From Nonomuraea ceibae (GTDB lineage: Bacteria > Actinomycetota > Actinomycetes > Streptosporangiales > Streptosporangiaceae), in the NCBI RefSeq assembly GCF_019396325.1, contig NZ_JAHKRO010000052.1, forward strand, positions 1 through 62,777: a stretch of 62,777 bases of DNA. Reading direction: 5' to 3'. Below, in pieces: positions 49,691 to 57,690 of the stretch. Made by a program: the position numbers and the translations under genes. The first letter of the stretch is position 1; the number at the start of each line of letters is the position of its first letter. Under the pieces are notes generated by a model that worked only from the letters and a program-made list of their open reading frames with translations, did not search any database and had not been told where the DNA came from.

Positions 49691-50467
49691 TCATTGACGC
49701 GGGACGTCGATGCCCGCCGCGCGTAGTTCCGCCTCGACCAGCGCGTTCAACCGGGCGATGCTCGGCGCTTCGTCCTCCCGGTGGTGGTTGACCAGGCCGT
49801 ACCGAATGGCGGCGTCGGACCGGCTCCGGGACGCGGGCGGCGGCGCCAGCAGCGCGCGGTCGGCCAGCAGCCTGTCGGCCAGCGCGGACGCCAGCTCCTC
49901 GATCCGCGGGTCGCCGGGATCCCAGGACATCGCATCGACGCCGCGCTTGGTCAGCTCGACGAGCTCGGGATCGTCAAGCGAGCGTTCGAGCCGGGTCAGG
50001 AAGCTCTCGAAGATCTCCGGAACGAGTGCCCGGGCCAGCAACAGGGCCTCCCGCTGGGCGGCCACGTAGTCAGGGCCGAAGCCGAGTTCGGCGAGCCGCT
50101 CCAGGACCGCGCAGGCCCGGTCGGGCAGCAGGGCCCGGTCACCGTGGGCGAGCCGGTGCAGCGTGTCGCGGCGCGCGGTCAGGTCCTCGATCCGCTGGGT
50201 GAGCCGCCGCTCGACGTCGTGCAGCGACGCGGCGAACTCCTCGGGGTCGGAGTCGAGCAGGTCACCGATCTCGGCCAGCGGCACACCGGCCTCGGCCAGC
50301 GTGCGGACCTGGACCAGCCGCAGCAGGTCGGTCGACCGGTAGCGCCGGTAGCCCGACCCGTCCCGCTCCGGCTCCGCGACCAGGCCGAGCCGGTGATAGT
50401 GCCGCACGGTCTTGATCGTGACGCCCACGAACGCCGCCGCCTGACCGATCGTGAGCCCGTCTGCCAT
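49691..50467 (-). CDS. MerR-family regulator
   Basis: 258 residues. The N-terminal MerR winged helix reads LTIGQAAAFVGVTIKTVRHY, then HRLGLVAEPERDGSGYRRY and DLLRLVQVRTLAEAGVPLAE. A coiled helix follows, then a long C-terminal domain of about 150 residues (FGPDYVAAQREALLLARALV) without a TipAS cysteine. The effector is probably a small organic compound. Start chosen: ATG 50467. It is divergent from a serine hydrolase gene whose leader contains a tandem 36-base repeat. Confidence 0.9.
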   Translation of the reverse strand: MADGLTIGQAAAFVGVTIKTVRHYHRLGLVAEPERDGSGYRRYRSTDLLRLVQVRTLAEAGVPLAEIGDLLDSDPEEFAASLHDVERRLTQRIEDLTARRDTLHRLAHGDRALLPDRACAVLERLAELGFGPDYVAAQREALLLARALVPEIFESFLTRLERSLDDPELVELTKRGVDAMSWDPGDPRIEELASALADRLLADRALLAPPPASRSRSDAAIRYGLVNHHREDEAPSIARLNALVEAELRAAGIDVPRQ

Positions 50468-50542
50468 CGGCACAGCGTACCGGCGGCCCTCGCGTTCACG
50501 GGTGAAGCGACCGGGTTGACGTTGACCTAAGGGCAGGGTGCA

Positions 50543-50614
50543 CGCTCCCCGCAAGGCCCCTCGGAGGGGCGAACACCACGCTCACCGCACGCCCCCTCGA
50601 AAGGGCGAACACCA
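50543..50614 (+). repeat. Two adjoining 36-bp imperfect repeats in the leader of the serine hydrolase gene
   Basis: 50543-50578 and 50579-50614 are contiguous copies that match at 31 of 36 positions; both end in GGGCGAACACCA. The first contains a perfect 7-base stem, GCCCCTC with GAGGGGC (50556-50570); the second a weaker one. The second copy abuts the GGAGG ribosome site. They may be paired operators or leader hairpins. Confidence 0.65.
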
Positions 50615-50622
50615 GGAGGTTC

Positions 50623-51849
50623 ATGATGGGACAGAGCAACGGCGGCTTCTCCGACGCGGGGCTGCGCAGACTGCGCGAGGTGCTGGCGCGCCATGTCGAG
50701 TCCGGGAAGATCCCCGGGCTGGTCGCCCTCGTCAGCAGGGGAGACCGGACCCACGTCGAAGCGCTCGGGACGATGCGGCACGACGGCGGCGCGCCGATGC
50801 GCCGGGACACGATCTTCCGGATGGCGTCGGTGTCCAAGCCGGTTACGATGGCCGCGGCGATGGTCCTGCTCGACGAGTGCCGCCTGCGACAGGACGACCC
50901 GGTCGACGAGTGGCTGCCCGAGCTCGCCGACCGGAAGGTGCTGAAGCGTCCCGACGGGCCGCTGGACGACACCGTGCCGGCCGACCGGCCGATCACCGTA
51001 CGGGACCTGCTCACCTCGACGCTCGGGCTCGGCATGGACTTCGAGCTGCTGAACGCCCCGATCAGGGCCGCGCTCTTCGAAGCGACCGACTACGGCGTGG
51101 CGTCCGGACCGGCGCCGGATCCGGACGAGTGGATGCGCCGCCTCGGCGAGCTGCCCCTGTCGTACCAGCCCGGGCAGCGGTGGCAGTACGACCTCAGCCA
51201 CGAGGTGCTCTGCGTGCTCGTGGCCAGGGTCACCGGCCGGCCGTTCGGGACGTTCCTGCGCGAACGCGTCCTCGACCCGCTGGGCATGACCGACACCGGC
51301 CACCACGTGCCCGCCGCCAAGATCGACCGGCTGCCGCCCCTGTACGGGCCCGACCCGCGGACCGGGGAGTTCCTCGTGTGGGACGAGGCCGAGGGCGGGC
51401 GGGTCAGCCGGCCCCCGGCGTTCCAGGGCTGCGCGCTGGTCTCCACCGTCGACGACTTCCACGCCTTCTTCCGGATGCTGCTGAACCACGGCGTGCACCA
51501 GGGGCGGCGGATCCTGTCCCGGCCCGCCGTCGAGCTGATGACCACCAACTGCCTCACGCCCGAGCAGCAGGCCGCCCGCGACAGCATGTACCGGAACATC
51601 GCGCACCTGTCGGCCGGGCTCGCGCTGCACGGCGGCTGGGGCTACGGCATGGCGGTGCGCACCCGCCGGAGCGACTACGCTCCCGTCGGCCAGTTCGGCT
51701 GGGACGGCGGAACCGGCACCACCGTCTACGCCGACCCGGCCAACCAGCTCACCGGAATCCTGCTCACCCAGACCGGGATGTCCACCCCGGACCCGGCGCG
51801 GCTGTTGCACGACTTCTGGACCACCCTCTACCAGGCCCTCGACGACTGA
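50623..51849 (+). CDS. Serine hydrolase, beta-lactamase/PBP class C fold
   Basis: 408 residues: N-terminal LREVLARHVESGKIPGLVAL, nucleophile motif SVSK in FRMASVSKPVTMAAAMVL (near residue 68), a YDLSH motif in place of YxN, and a C-terminal FGWDGGTGTTVYAD loop in place of HSG. The group contains esterases (EstB-like) and resistance hydrolases. No signal peptide is seen. AGGAGG precedes the ATG pair at 50623/50626. Divergent from the MerR gene. Confidence 0.88.
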   Translation: MMGQSNGGFSDAGLRRLREVLARHVESGKIPGLVALVSRGDRTHVEALGTMRHDGGAPMRRDTIFRMASVSKPVTMAAAMVLLDECRLRQDDPVDEWLPELADRKVLKRPDGPLDDTVPADRPITVRDLLTSTLGLGMDFELLNAPIRAALFEATDYGVASGPAPDPDEWMRRLGELPLSYQPGQRWQYDLSHEVLCVLVARVTGRPFGTFLRERVLDPLGMTDTGHHVPAAKIDRLPPLYGPDPRTGEFLVWDEAEGGRVSRPPAFQGCALVSTVDDFHAFFRMLLNHGVHQGRRILSRPAVELMTTNCLTPEQQAARDSMYRNIAHLSAGLALHGGWGYGMAVRTRRSDYAPVGQFGWDGGTGTTVYADPANQLTGILLTQTGMSTPDPARLLHDFWTTLYQALDD

Positions 51850-51864
51850 ATGCCGGGGCCCCGG

Positions 51865-53376
51865 CTACGGTCTGACCAGGATGGCGTTGCCCAGGGAGCG
51901 TTGTCCCGTGGCGTCGGAGGGCCGGTTGACGATGCCCGCTCCGGACGTGGCGAGCACGCTGGAGCCGCCGCCGTCGAGGTTCATCGCCTCCACCGCGCCG
52001 AGCCGCTTCATCAGCTCGGCCGTCTGCGCGATGCCGAGCCCTTCGCTGTATCCGGCCTGCCTGCCGTCGACGACCACGAGCATCAGGCGCCCGCGGTCGT
52101 CCATGCCGATCATGGATCGCGGGTTGGCGCGCAGCGTCCAGTTGTAGGTGAACGTCTGGTCGGCGCCCTCCCGGATCAGCCCGTCGGCGCCGGCGTTGAC
52201 GGAGATCCTGCCGTCACGGACGAGGGTGGGCCCGACCTGCAGGATCGTGGTGTCGGGGGTGAGGGGTACGCGGTGGCCCCTGCTGTCCTCGACGCGCTCG
52301 GTGACGGTCAGCTTGCTTCCCGGGGCGGCGTGGCCGAGCAGCCAGGCGGCGCTGTCGCCGATGGCCTGGACGACCGATCCGCCGGCCGGGACGGCGGCGC
52401 CGCGCGTGGTGTTGACCGCGAGCACGGTGCCGTCGGCGTCGAGCACGGCCTCGGCGCCCTCGCCCGCGGGTGGCACGCCCCATTCGGGAGTGAAGAGCAC
52501 CAATTCGCTGGAGTCGGTGCACCTGAGGTCGTGCTGGGGCTTCTCGGTGGGCTGGTCGCCGCCGACGCCGCCGCAGTTCCACACCTCGCCGGGCAGCCGG
52601 TTGACGCCGTCGATCTCGGCCGTCGCCCCGCCCGCGCGCAGCGTCACGCGCGCGGTGAACGCGTCGACGTCGACCCGGCGGCCGCCGTGCGTGATCTTGA
52701 TGCCGCCGCGGCCCTGGGTGGCGGAGCCGATGAGCTTGCCGTTCTTGACGTACAGGCCGCCGGGCGCCCGGTTGTAGAACCACTGGGCGTTGATCCCGGC
52801 GGCGGCGCCGGTCGCGGCCATGAGGTCGGTCAGCGTCTCGGGGCCGTTGAGCGCCTGCCCGAACTCGGTGTCCACGGTGCCGCGGAACTCGCGGAAGTCG
52901 ACGCGCAGCACGTGCACCTTCTGGGGCGCGTTCGCGTCGGCGCCGTCCTGCGCGGTGTAGCGGGTGCCGCCGGCGAAGCCCGCGGCCCTGATGCGGGTCA
53001 GCTCGGCGGACGCCTCGCCGCTGGTGGCGTAGCGGCCCACCCGTACGGTCCACCCGAGGACGTCCGCCGGGCGGTCGGCGAAGTCCGGGAGGTCGACCCG
53101 CTCGACGCGGGGGGTGAAGCCCTTCTCGCGCAGGGCGGCGGCGATCCGGTCGGCGATCTGCCTCGGTCCGAGCGCCGTGCCCGCCGTGGCGGCCGGGCCG
53201 TCGAGGGTCGCGGGCAGGTAGACGTGGACCGTCCACTGGTCGTCGGCGTCCTGGGCGCCCAGCGAGAGCGTGGTCAGGCTGACGCCTGGGGGCAGGCCGG
53301 GCTGGGTCGCTCCGACCGTGGCGGGCAGCAGCACGGTCAGGGCCGCTACCAGGGACGTTAAGGCTGTGCTGGGCAT
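51865..53376 (-). CDS. Secreted phosphodiester glycosidase (NAGPA-like) with SPOR-like domain
   Basis: 503 residues. The signal peptide is TALTSLVAALTVLLPATVGA. A SPOR-like module follows (about 35-130, TVHVYLPATLDG to GRYATSGEASAELTRIRAAG). The DUF2233/NAGPA catalytic domain covers about 150-503: INAQWFYNRAPGGLYVKNGK, TFTYNWTLRANPRSMIGMDD, VVVDGRQAGYSEGLGIAQTA and the hallmark EAMNLDGGGSSVLAT near the end. NAGPA-type enzymes cleave a sugar-1-phosphodiester bond. It acts outside the cell and is divergent from a sugar ABC importer operon, across the palindrome at 53449-53477, so it probably feeds that importer. Confidence 0.88.
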   Translation of the reverse strand: MPSTALTSLVAALTVLLPATVGATQPGLPPGVSLTTLSLGAQDADDQWTVHVYLPATLDGPAATAGTALGPRQIADRIAAALREKGFTPRVERVDLPDFADRPADVLGWTVRVGRYATSGEASAELTRIRAAGFAGGTRYTAQDGADANAPQKVHVLRVDFREFRGTVDTEFGQALNGPETLTDLMAATGAAAGINAQWFYNRAPGGLYVKNGKLIGSATQGRGGIKITHGGRRVDVDAFTARVTLRAGGATAEIDGVNRLPGEVWNCGGVGGDQPTEKPQHDLRCTDSSELVLFTPEWGVPPAGEGAEAVLDADGTVLAVNTTRGAAVPAGGSVVQAIGDSAAWLLGHAAPGSKLTVTERVEDSRGHRVPLTPDTTILQVGPTLVRDGRISVNAGADGLIREGADQTFTYNWTLRANPRSMIGMDDRGRLMLVVVDGRQAGYSEGLGIAQTAELMKRLGAVEAMNLDGGGSSVLATSGAGIVNRPSDATGQRSLGNAILVRP

Positions 53377-53448
53377 GTGCGTCCTTCGTTCTCGTGGCCG
53401 GCCCGACCGAGACCCGTGTCTTGACGGCGCATCGAGCGGCTCCTATTC

Positions 53449-53477
53449 TTCAGGGTCAATTAATAAATGACCCTGAA
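53449..53477. promoter_or_regulatory. Perfect inverted repeat with A/T spacer, probable ROK operator
   Basis: TTCAGGGTCA (53449-53458) and TGACCCTGAA (53468-53477) are perfect 10-base arms around ATTAATAAA, an A/T island in GC-rich DNA. It lies 45 bases before the binding-protein gene and 73 from the divergent glycosidase start. Best candidate site for the ROK regulator at 56493-57680. Confidence 0.75.
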
Positions 53478-53521
53478 AAAAAGAGCAACCCTCCGCACCC
53501 CACCGACCCAAGGACCCCCTC

Positions 53522-54790
53522 ATGAGGAATCTGCTTCGGCTCGCGGCGGCCGCACTCACCGCCCTCCCGCTGACCGCGTGCGCCGCCGCCGGGAGCGACG
53601 GCCCCGTCGCGCTCACCTGGTGGCAGGGCCCGAACGCCGAGACGCCCACGCGGGAAGCCGTGGCCGCCTGCACGCGCGACGGCAAGTACACGATCAAGGT
53701 CGAGACCCTCCCCGAAGGCTCCGACAAGCAGCGCGAGCAGCTCGTCCGGCGGCTGTCGGCCAAGGACCGGGCGGTCAACCTCATCACCATGGACGTCGTG
53801 TGGACGGCCGAGTTCGCCGAGGCCGGCTGGATCCTGCCGCTGCCCGACGCCACCGCCAGGACCGTCACCGACGGCACGCTCGACGGCGCTCTCAAGTCCG
53901 CCACGTGGAAGGGCGAACTCTACGCGGCGCCCCTGCTGTCGGGCTCGCAGCTGCTCTGGTACCGCAAGTCGCGAGCCGCGCAGGCGGGCATCGACCCGGC
54001 CAAGGGCGAGCTGACCTGGGAACAGCTCCTGGCCGCGGCCGGCCGCCTGCCCGAGGGCGAGCGCGGAGTGGCCACGCCCGGCAACCGCTACGAGGGGTAC
54101 ACGGTCTTCGTCAACGCGCTCGTCGCCTCGGCGGGCGGACAGGTCGTCGACGCCGAGGGCCGTCCGGGACTCGACGGCGACGCCGGGCGGGCCGCCGCCA
54201 CCGTCATCGGCTCCCTGGCCACCGGCCCGGCGGCGCTGAAGGGCCTGAGCACGCTCGACGAGGAGACCATGCGCGCCGCCTTCGAGCAGGGCGAGGCGTC
54301 GTTCATGACGAACTGGGGCTACGTCTACGCCGCGGCCGCCGAGCGCGCCGCGAAGGAGCCCGCGTTCAAGAAGGTCTTCGACGACTACGGCTGGGCCCGC
54401 TACCCGAGGGTCGCCGCCGACCGGCCCAGCGCGCCGCCGCTCGGCGGCTCCAACCTCGCCATCGGCGCCGGCACGCCGGAGGACCAGCGCGAGAGCGCCT
54501 ACGCGGCCATCGCCTGCCTGACCTCCGCGCAGTCGCAGAAGGGCTTCATGATGGGCGCCGGCATCCCCGCCGCCCGCGCGTCGGTCTACGACGACGCCGA
54601 GGTACGCGCCGCGTTCCCGTTCGCCGACGTCATGCGCGACTCGATCGCCGAGGCGGAGCCCCGGCCGATGGTGCGCAAGTACAACGCCCTGTCGACCGCG
54701 ATCCAGACCGCCTTCCACCCGCCCGCGTCGGTGACCCCCGACACCGCGGCCAAGGCCCACACGGCCGTCGCCGAGGCCGTGGGACAGTGA
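53522..54790 (+). CDS. Sugar ABC transporter substrate-binding lipoprotein
   Basis: 422 residues with a lipoprotein signal (NLLRLAAAALTALPLTACAA, lipobox LTAC with Cys at about 20). The mature protein has the type I solute-binding fold: VALTWWQGPNAETPTREAVA, YAAPLLSGSQLLWYRKS, and GEASFMTNWGYVYAAAAERA. The pattern is close to the LpqY/trehalose-maltose group. It delivers a sugar or glycoside to the two permeases that follow. Its stop overlaps the first permease start. Confidence 0.92.
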   Translation: MRNLLRLAAAALTALPLTACAAAGSDGPVALTWWQGPNAETPTREAVAACTRDGKYTIKVETLPEGSDKQREQLVRRLSAKDRAVNLITMDVVWTAEFAEAGWILPLPDATARTVTDGTLDGALKSATWKGELYAAPLLSGSQLLWYRKSRAAQAGIDPAKGELTWEQLLAAAGRLPEGERGVATPGNRYEGYTVFVNALVASAGGQVVDAEGRPGLDGDAGRAAATVIGSLATGPAALKGLSTLDEETMRAAFEQGEASFMTNWGYVYAAAAERAAKEPAFKKVFDDYGWARYPRVAADRPSAPPLGGSNLAIGAGTPEDQRESAYAAIACLTSAQSQKGFMMGAGIPAARASVYDDAEVRAAFPFADVMRDSIAEAEPRPMVRKYNALSTAIQTAFHPPASVTPDTAAKAHTAVAEAVGQ

Positions 54791-55629
54791 ACCGGATCCG
54801 CACCGAGCGGCGGCTGGGCTGGCTCATGGCCGGCCCGGCGCTGCTCCTCATGACGGCGGTGACGGTGGTGCCCGTCCTGCGGACCGTCGCGCTGTCGCTG
54901 GAGAGCTACTCCCTGAGCGCCCCCGGCGAGCGCGCGTTCGCTGGGCTCGGCAACTACCGTGAGATCCTCACCAGCGGCGACTGGTGGCGCGACCTGTCCT
55001 CGACGGTCATCCTGACGGTCACCAGCGTGGGCATCGAGTTCGTGCTCGGCTTCGCCCTGGCGCTGGCCATGCACAAGGTCCTGTGGGGCAGGCAGCTGCT
55101 GCGCACCGTCGTGCTCGTGCCGTACGCCGTGCTCACCGTGGTGTCGGCGTTCGCCTTCCGCTTCGCCTTCCAGCCGTCGGTGGGCTTCGTGGGCGGCGAC
55201 TTCAACTGGCTCGGCGAGACCTGGTCGGCGTACACGGTGATCGTGCTGACCGAGGTGTGGAAGACGACGCCGTTCATGGCGCTCATGCTGCTGGCCGGGC
55301 TCGTCACGGTGCCCGGCGAGGTCCACGAGGCGGCCAAGGTCGACGGGGCCGGCGCCTGGCAGCGCCTGTGGCGGGTGACGATCCCGGCCATCCGATCGGC
55401 GATCATGGTGGCGCTGCTCTTCCGCACGCTCGACGCGTTCCGGATCTTCGACACCGTCTACATCCAGACGCAGGGCGCCGTTGGCACCGAGACCCTGTCG
55501 TTCCTGAGCTACCGCTTCCTGATCAGGGATCTGGAGGTCGGCCTCGGCTCGGCCGTCTCGGTGCTGCTGTTCGTCTGCGTGGCGATGATCGCGGCTGGAT
55601 TCGTCAGAGCGTTCAGAGGTGAATCATGA
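54787..55629 (+). CDS. Carbohydrate ABC transporter permease 1 (MalF/SugA type)
   Basis: 280 residues, six membrane segments, and the cytoplasmic EAA loop EAAKVDGAGAWQRLWRVTIP that contacts the ATPase. GTG 54787 overlaps the binding-protein stop (GTGA), and its own stop overlaps the second permease start (ATGA). No ATPase gene is in the operon; such systems in actinomycetes usually share an MsiK-type ATPase encoded elsewhere. Confidence 0.92.
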   Translation: MNRIRTERRLGWLMAGPALLLMTAVTVVPVLRTVALSLESYSLSAPGERAFAGLGNYREILTSGDWWRDLSSTVILTVTSVGIEFVLGFALALAMHKVLWGRQLLRTVVLVPYAVLTVVSAFAFRFAFQPSVGFVGGDFNWLGETWSAYTVIVLTEVWKTTPFMALMLLAGLVTVPGEVHEAAKVDGAGAWQRLWRVTIPAIRSAIMVALLFRTLDAFRIFDTVYIQTQGAVGTETLSFLSYRFLIRDLEVGLGSAVSVLLFVCVAMIAAGFVRAFRGES

Positions 55630-56444
55630 AACGGCGCGTCGCGGACATCCTGGTTACCCTGACCGTCGCGGTCTGGACCCTGGCCCCGATCGCCTGGGTC
55701 GTGAGCCTGTCCCTGAAGCCCGCCACCCTGCAGAACGACGGCCGCTTCCTGCCCGCCTCGCCGACGCTCGACAACTACACCGGGCTGTTCACCAAGCCGG
55801 TGTTCACCAGCGCGCTGGGCAACTCCGTGGGCATCTCGCTCATCGCCACGACCGTCTCGGTGATCGTCGCCATCTTCGCGGCCTACGCGATCGCGCGGCT
55901 GGCCTTCCGCGGCAGCGGGCTGGTGCTCGGCACGGCCCTGTGCCTGACGATGTTCCCGGCGATCGCGCTGGTCGGGCCGCTGTTCACGCTGTGGACCGAG
56001 CTCGGCCTGTTCGACACCTGGCTCGGCCTCATCATCCCGTACGTCTCCTTCTCGCTGCCGCTGGCGATCTGGCTGCTGACCTCCTTCTTCCGCACCATCC
56101 CGCGCGCGCTGGAGGAGTCGGCGCAGGTCGACGGCGCCACCCGGCTCCAGGCGCTGGTCCGGGTCGTCCTGCCCGCGGCCGTGCCCGGCGTGGTCACCAC
56201 GTTCCTGCTCACCTTCCTGGGCTGCTGGGGCGAGTTCCTGTTCGCGATCTCGCTCACCTCGACCGAGGCCTCGCGCACGGTCCCCGCCGCGCTGGCCTTC
56301 TTCACCGGTGACTCGGAGTTCCAGCAGCCGTACGGCGCCATCGCCGCGGCCGCCCTGATGGTGACGGTGCCGGTGGTCGTCCTCGTCCTGCTCGCCCAAC
56401 GCCGCATCGTCGCCGGGCTCACCTCCGGCGCCGTGAAGGGGTGA
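55626..56444 (+). CDS. Carbohydrate ABC transporter permease 2 (MalG/SugB type)
   Basis: 272 residues with six membrane segments and the EAA loop (EESAQVDGATRLQALVRVVL). The segment order and LGCWGEFLFAISLTSTEASR region are typical of MalG/SugB partners. It forms the channel with the preceding permease. ATGA overlap with that gene; the ROK regulator gene follows after 48 bases. Confidence 0.92.
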   Translation: MKRRVADILVTLTVAVWTLAPIAWVVSLSLKPATLQNDGRFLPASPTLDNYTGLFTKPVFTSALGNSVGISLIATTVSVIVAIFAAYAIARLAFRGSGLVLGTALCLTMFPAIALVGPLFTLWTELGLFDTWLGLIIPYVSFSLPLAIWLLTSFFRTIPRALEESAQVDGATRLQALVRVVLPAAVPGVVTTFLLTFLGCWGEFLFAISLTSTEASRTVPAALAFFTGDSEFQQPYGAIAAAALMVTVPVVVLVLLAQRRIVAGLTSGAVKG

Positions 56445-56492
56445 CACCATGCCTCACGCCGGAACCCACCGTCTGCCCGAGAGAGTGCTGCC

Positions 56493-57680
56493 ATGACGTC
56501 TTCCGCGACCGCTCCCTTGCTGCGCCGGCTGAACGCCGAGAAGGCGCTGGCCGTCCTGCGGGAGGTCGACACGATCCGCCTCGCCGAGCTGGCCGACGCC
56601 TCGGGCCTCTCCAGGCCCACGGTCGACGCGGTGATCGAGGATCTGCGCAGGATCGGGCTGATCGCCGAGACCGAGGACGCCACCGCCGGCCGCCGCGGCC
56701 GTCCCGCCAGGCTCGTCCGGCTACGGGCGGAACGGGGCTACGTCGTCGGCATCGACATCGGCGTGCACAAGTGCGTCGTCTCGGTGGCCGACCTGCGCGG
56801 CGCAGTCCTGGCCACCGAGGTCCGGCAGCTCGGGCAGGAACTCGGCCGCAAGGCCCGGCTCGACGGTGTTCGGAGGACCGTACGAGCCGCGCTGAAGCCC
56901 GCCGGGGTCGACCGGTCCGCCGTCCTGGCGGTGTGCACGGCCACGCCCGGCGTCGTCGACCCCCGCACCGGGGTGGTGCTGGCCTGCGACGTGCTGCCCG
57001 ACTGGAAGGGCCTCAACCTCAGGACCGAGCTGGGCCGCTCGTTCGGCGCGCCGGTCCTGGCCGACAACGACGCCAACCTCGCCGTGGTGGGGGAGCGCTG
57101 GCGCGGCGTGGCCGCCGCGAGCGAGGACGTCATCTACGTGCTGGCCGGCGAACGCCTGGGCGCGGGCATCGTCTCGGGCGGCCAGGTCTTCCGCGGCCAC
57201 GACGGGGGCGCCGGTGAAATGGCCTTCCTCAGCCTGCTGGAGCACACCCCGGGAGCCGAGGGCATCGGCGCGCTGGCCAGCCATGTCGGCAAGGAGGTCG
57301 TGGCCAGGCTGCGCGAGCACGGCGAGCCGCAGCCCGGCCAGGCCGAGGGGCTGACGGGCGACGCCGCGCTCCTGATGGCCGCCGCCCGCGACGGCGACGA
57401 GGAGGCCCAGCAGGTCCTCGAGCAGATCCTGGCCCGCATCGCCAGGGCGGTCGGCACGCTGGCCCTGCTCCTGAACCCTGAGCTGATCGTCATCGGAGGC
57501 GGCGTGGCGGCCGCCGGCGAGCAGATCGCCGAGCCGATCCGCCGCAGGCTGCCGCAGATGACCTCGCTGCCGCCCCGGCTGGAGGTGTCGTCGCTCGGAG
57601 ACCGGGCCGTCACCGCCGGGGCCCTGCGCACCGCCCTGGACGTCGTCGAAAGTTCCCTGCTGGACAACCTGAATGGCTGA
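56493..57680 (+). CDS. ROK-family transcriptional regulator
   Basis: 395 residues. The N-terminal winged helix (about 10-70) has ALAVLREVDTIRLAELADAS with GLSRPTVDAVIEDLRRIGLI. The ROK sugar-kinase fold follows: YVVGIDIGVHKCVVSVADLR (phosphate loop), VLADNDANLAVVGERWRGVA and GHDGGAGEMAFLSLLEHTPG. The usual zinc motif CxCGxxGC is missing, as in several regulator-only ROK proteins. It lies inside the transporter operon and probably represses it through the palindrome at 53449-53477, released by a sugar. Confidence 0.92.
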   Translation: MTSSATAPLLRRLNAEKALAVLREVDTIRLAELADASGLSRPTVDAVIEDLRRIGLIAETEDATAGRRGRPARLVRLRAERGYVVGIDIGVHKCVVSVADLRGAVLATEVRQLGQELGRKARLDGVRRTVRAALKPAGVDRSAVLAVCTATPGVVDPRTGVVLACDVLPDWKGLNLRTELGRSFGAPVLADNDANLAVVGERWRGVAAASEDVIYVLAGERLGAGIVSGGQVFRGHDGGAGEMAFLSLLEHTPGAEGIGALASHVGKEVVARLREHGEPQPGQAEGLTGDAALLMAAARDGDEEAQQVLEQILARIARAVGTLALLLNPELIVIGGGVAAAGEQIAEPIRRRLPQMTSLPPRLEVSSLGDRAVTAGALRTALDVVESSLLDNLNG

Positions 57681-57690
57681 GAAGAGAAGC

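Noticed and set aside
50543..50614. CRISPR array, because the repeat unit is 36 bases
   Set aside because: Only two copies, directly adjoining with no spacer, five mismatches, and no cas genes.
53449..53477. Reading the strong inverted repeat as a transcription terminator
   Set aside because: It lies between two divergent starts, where nothing needs to end, and neither strand has a T-run directly after the stem.
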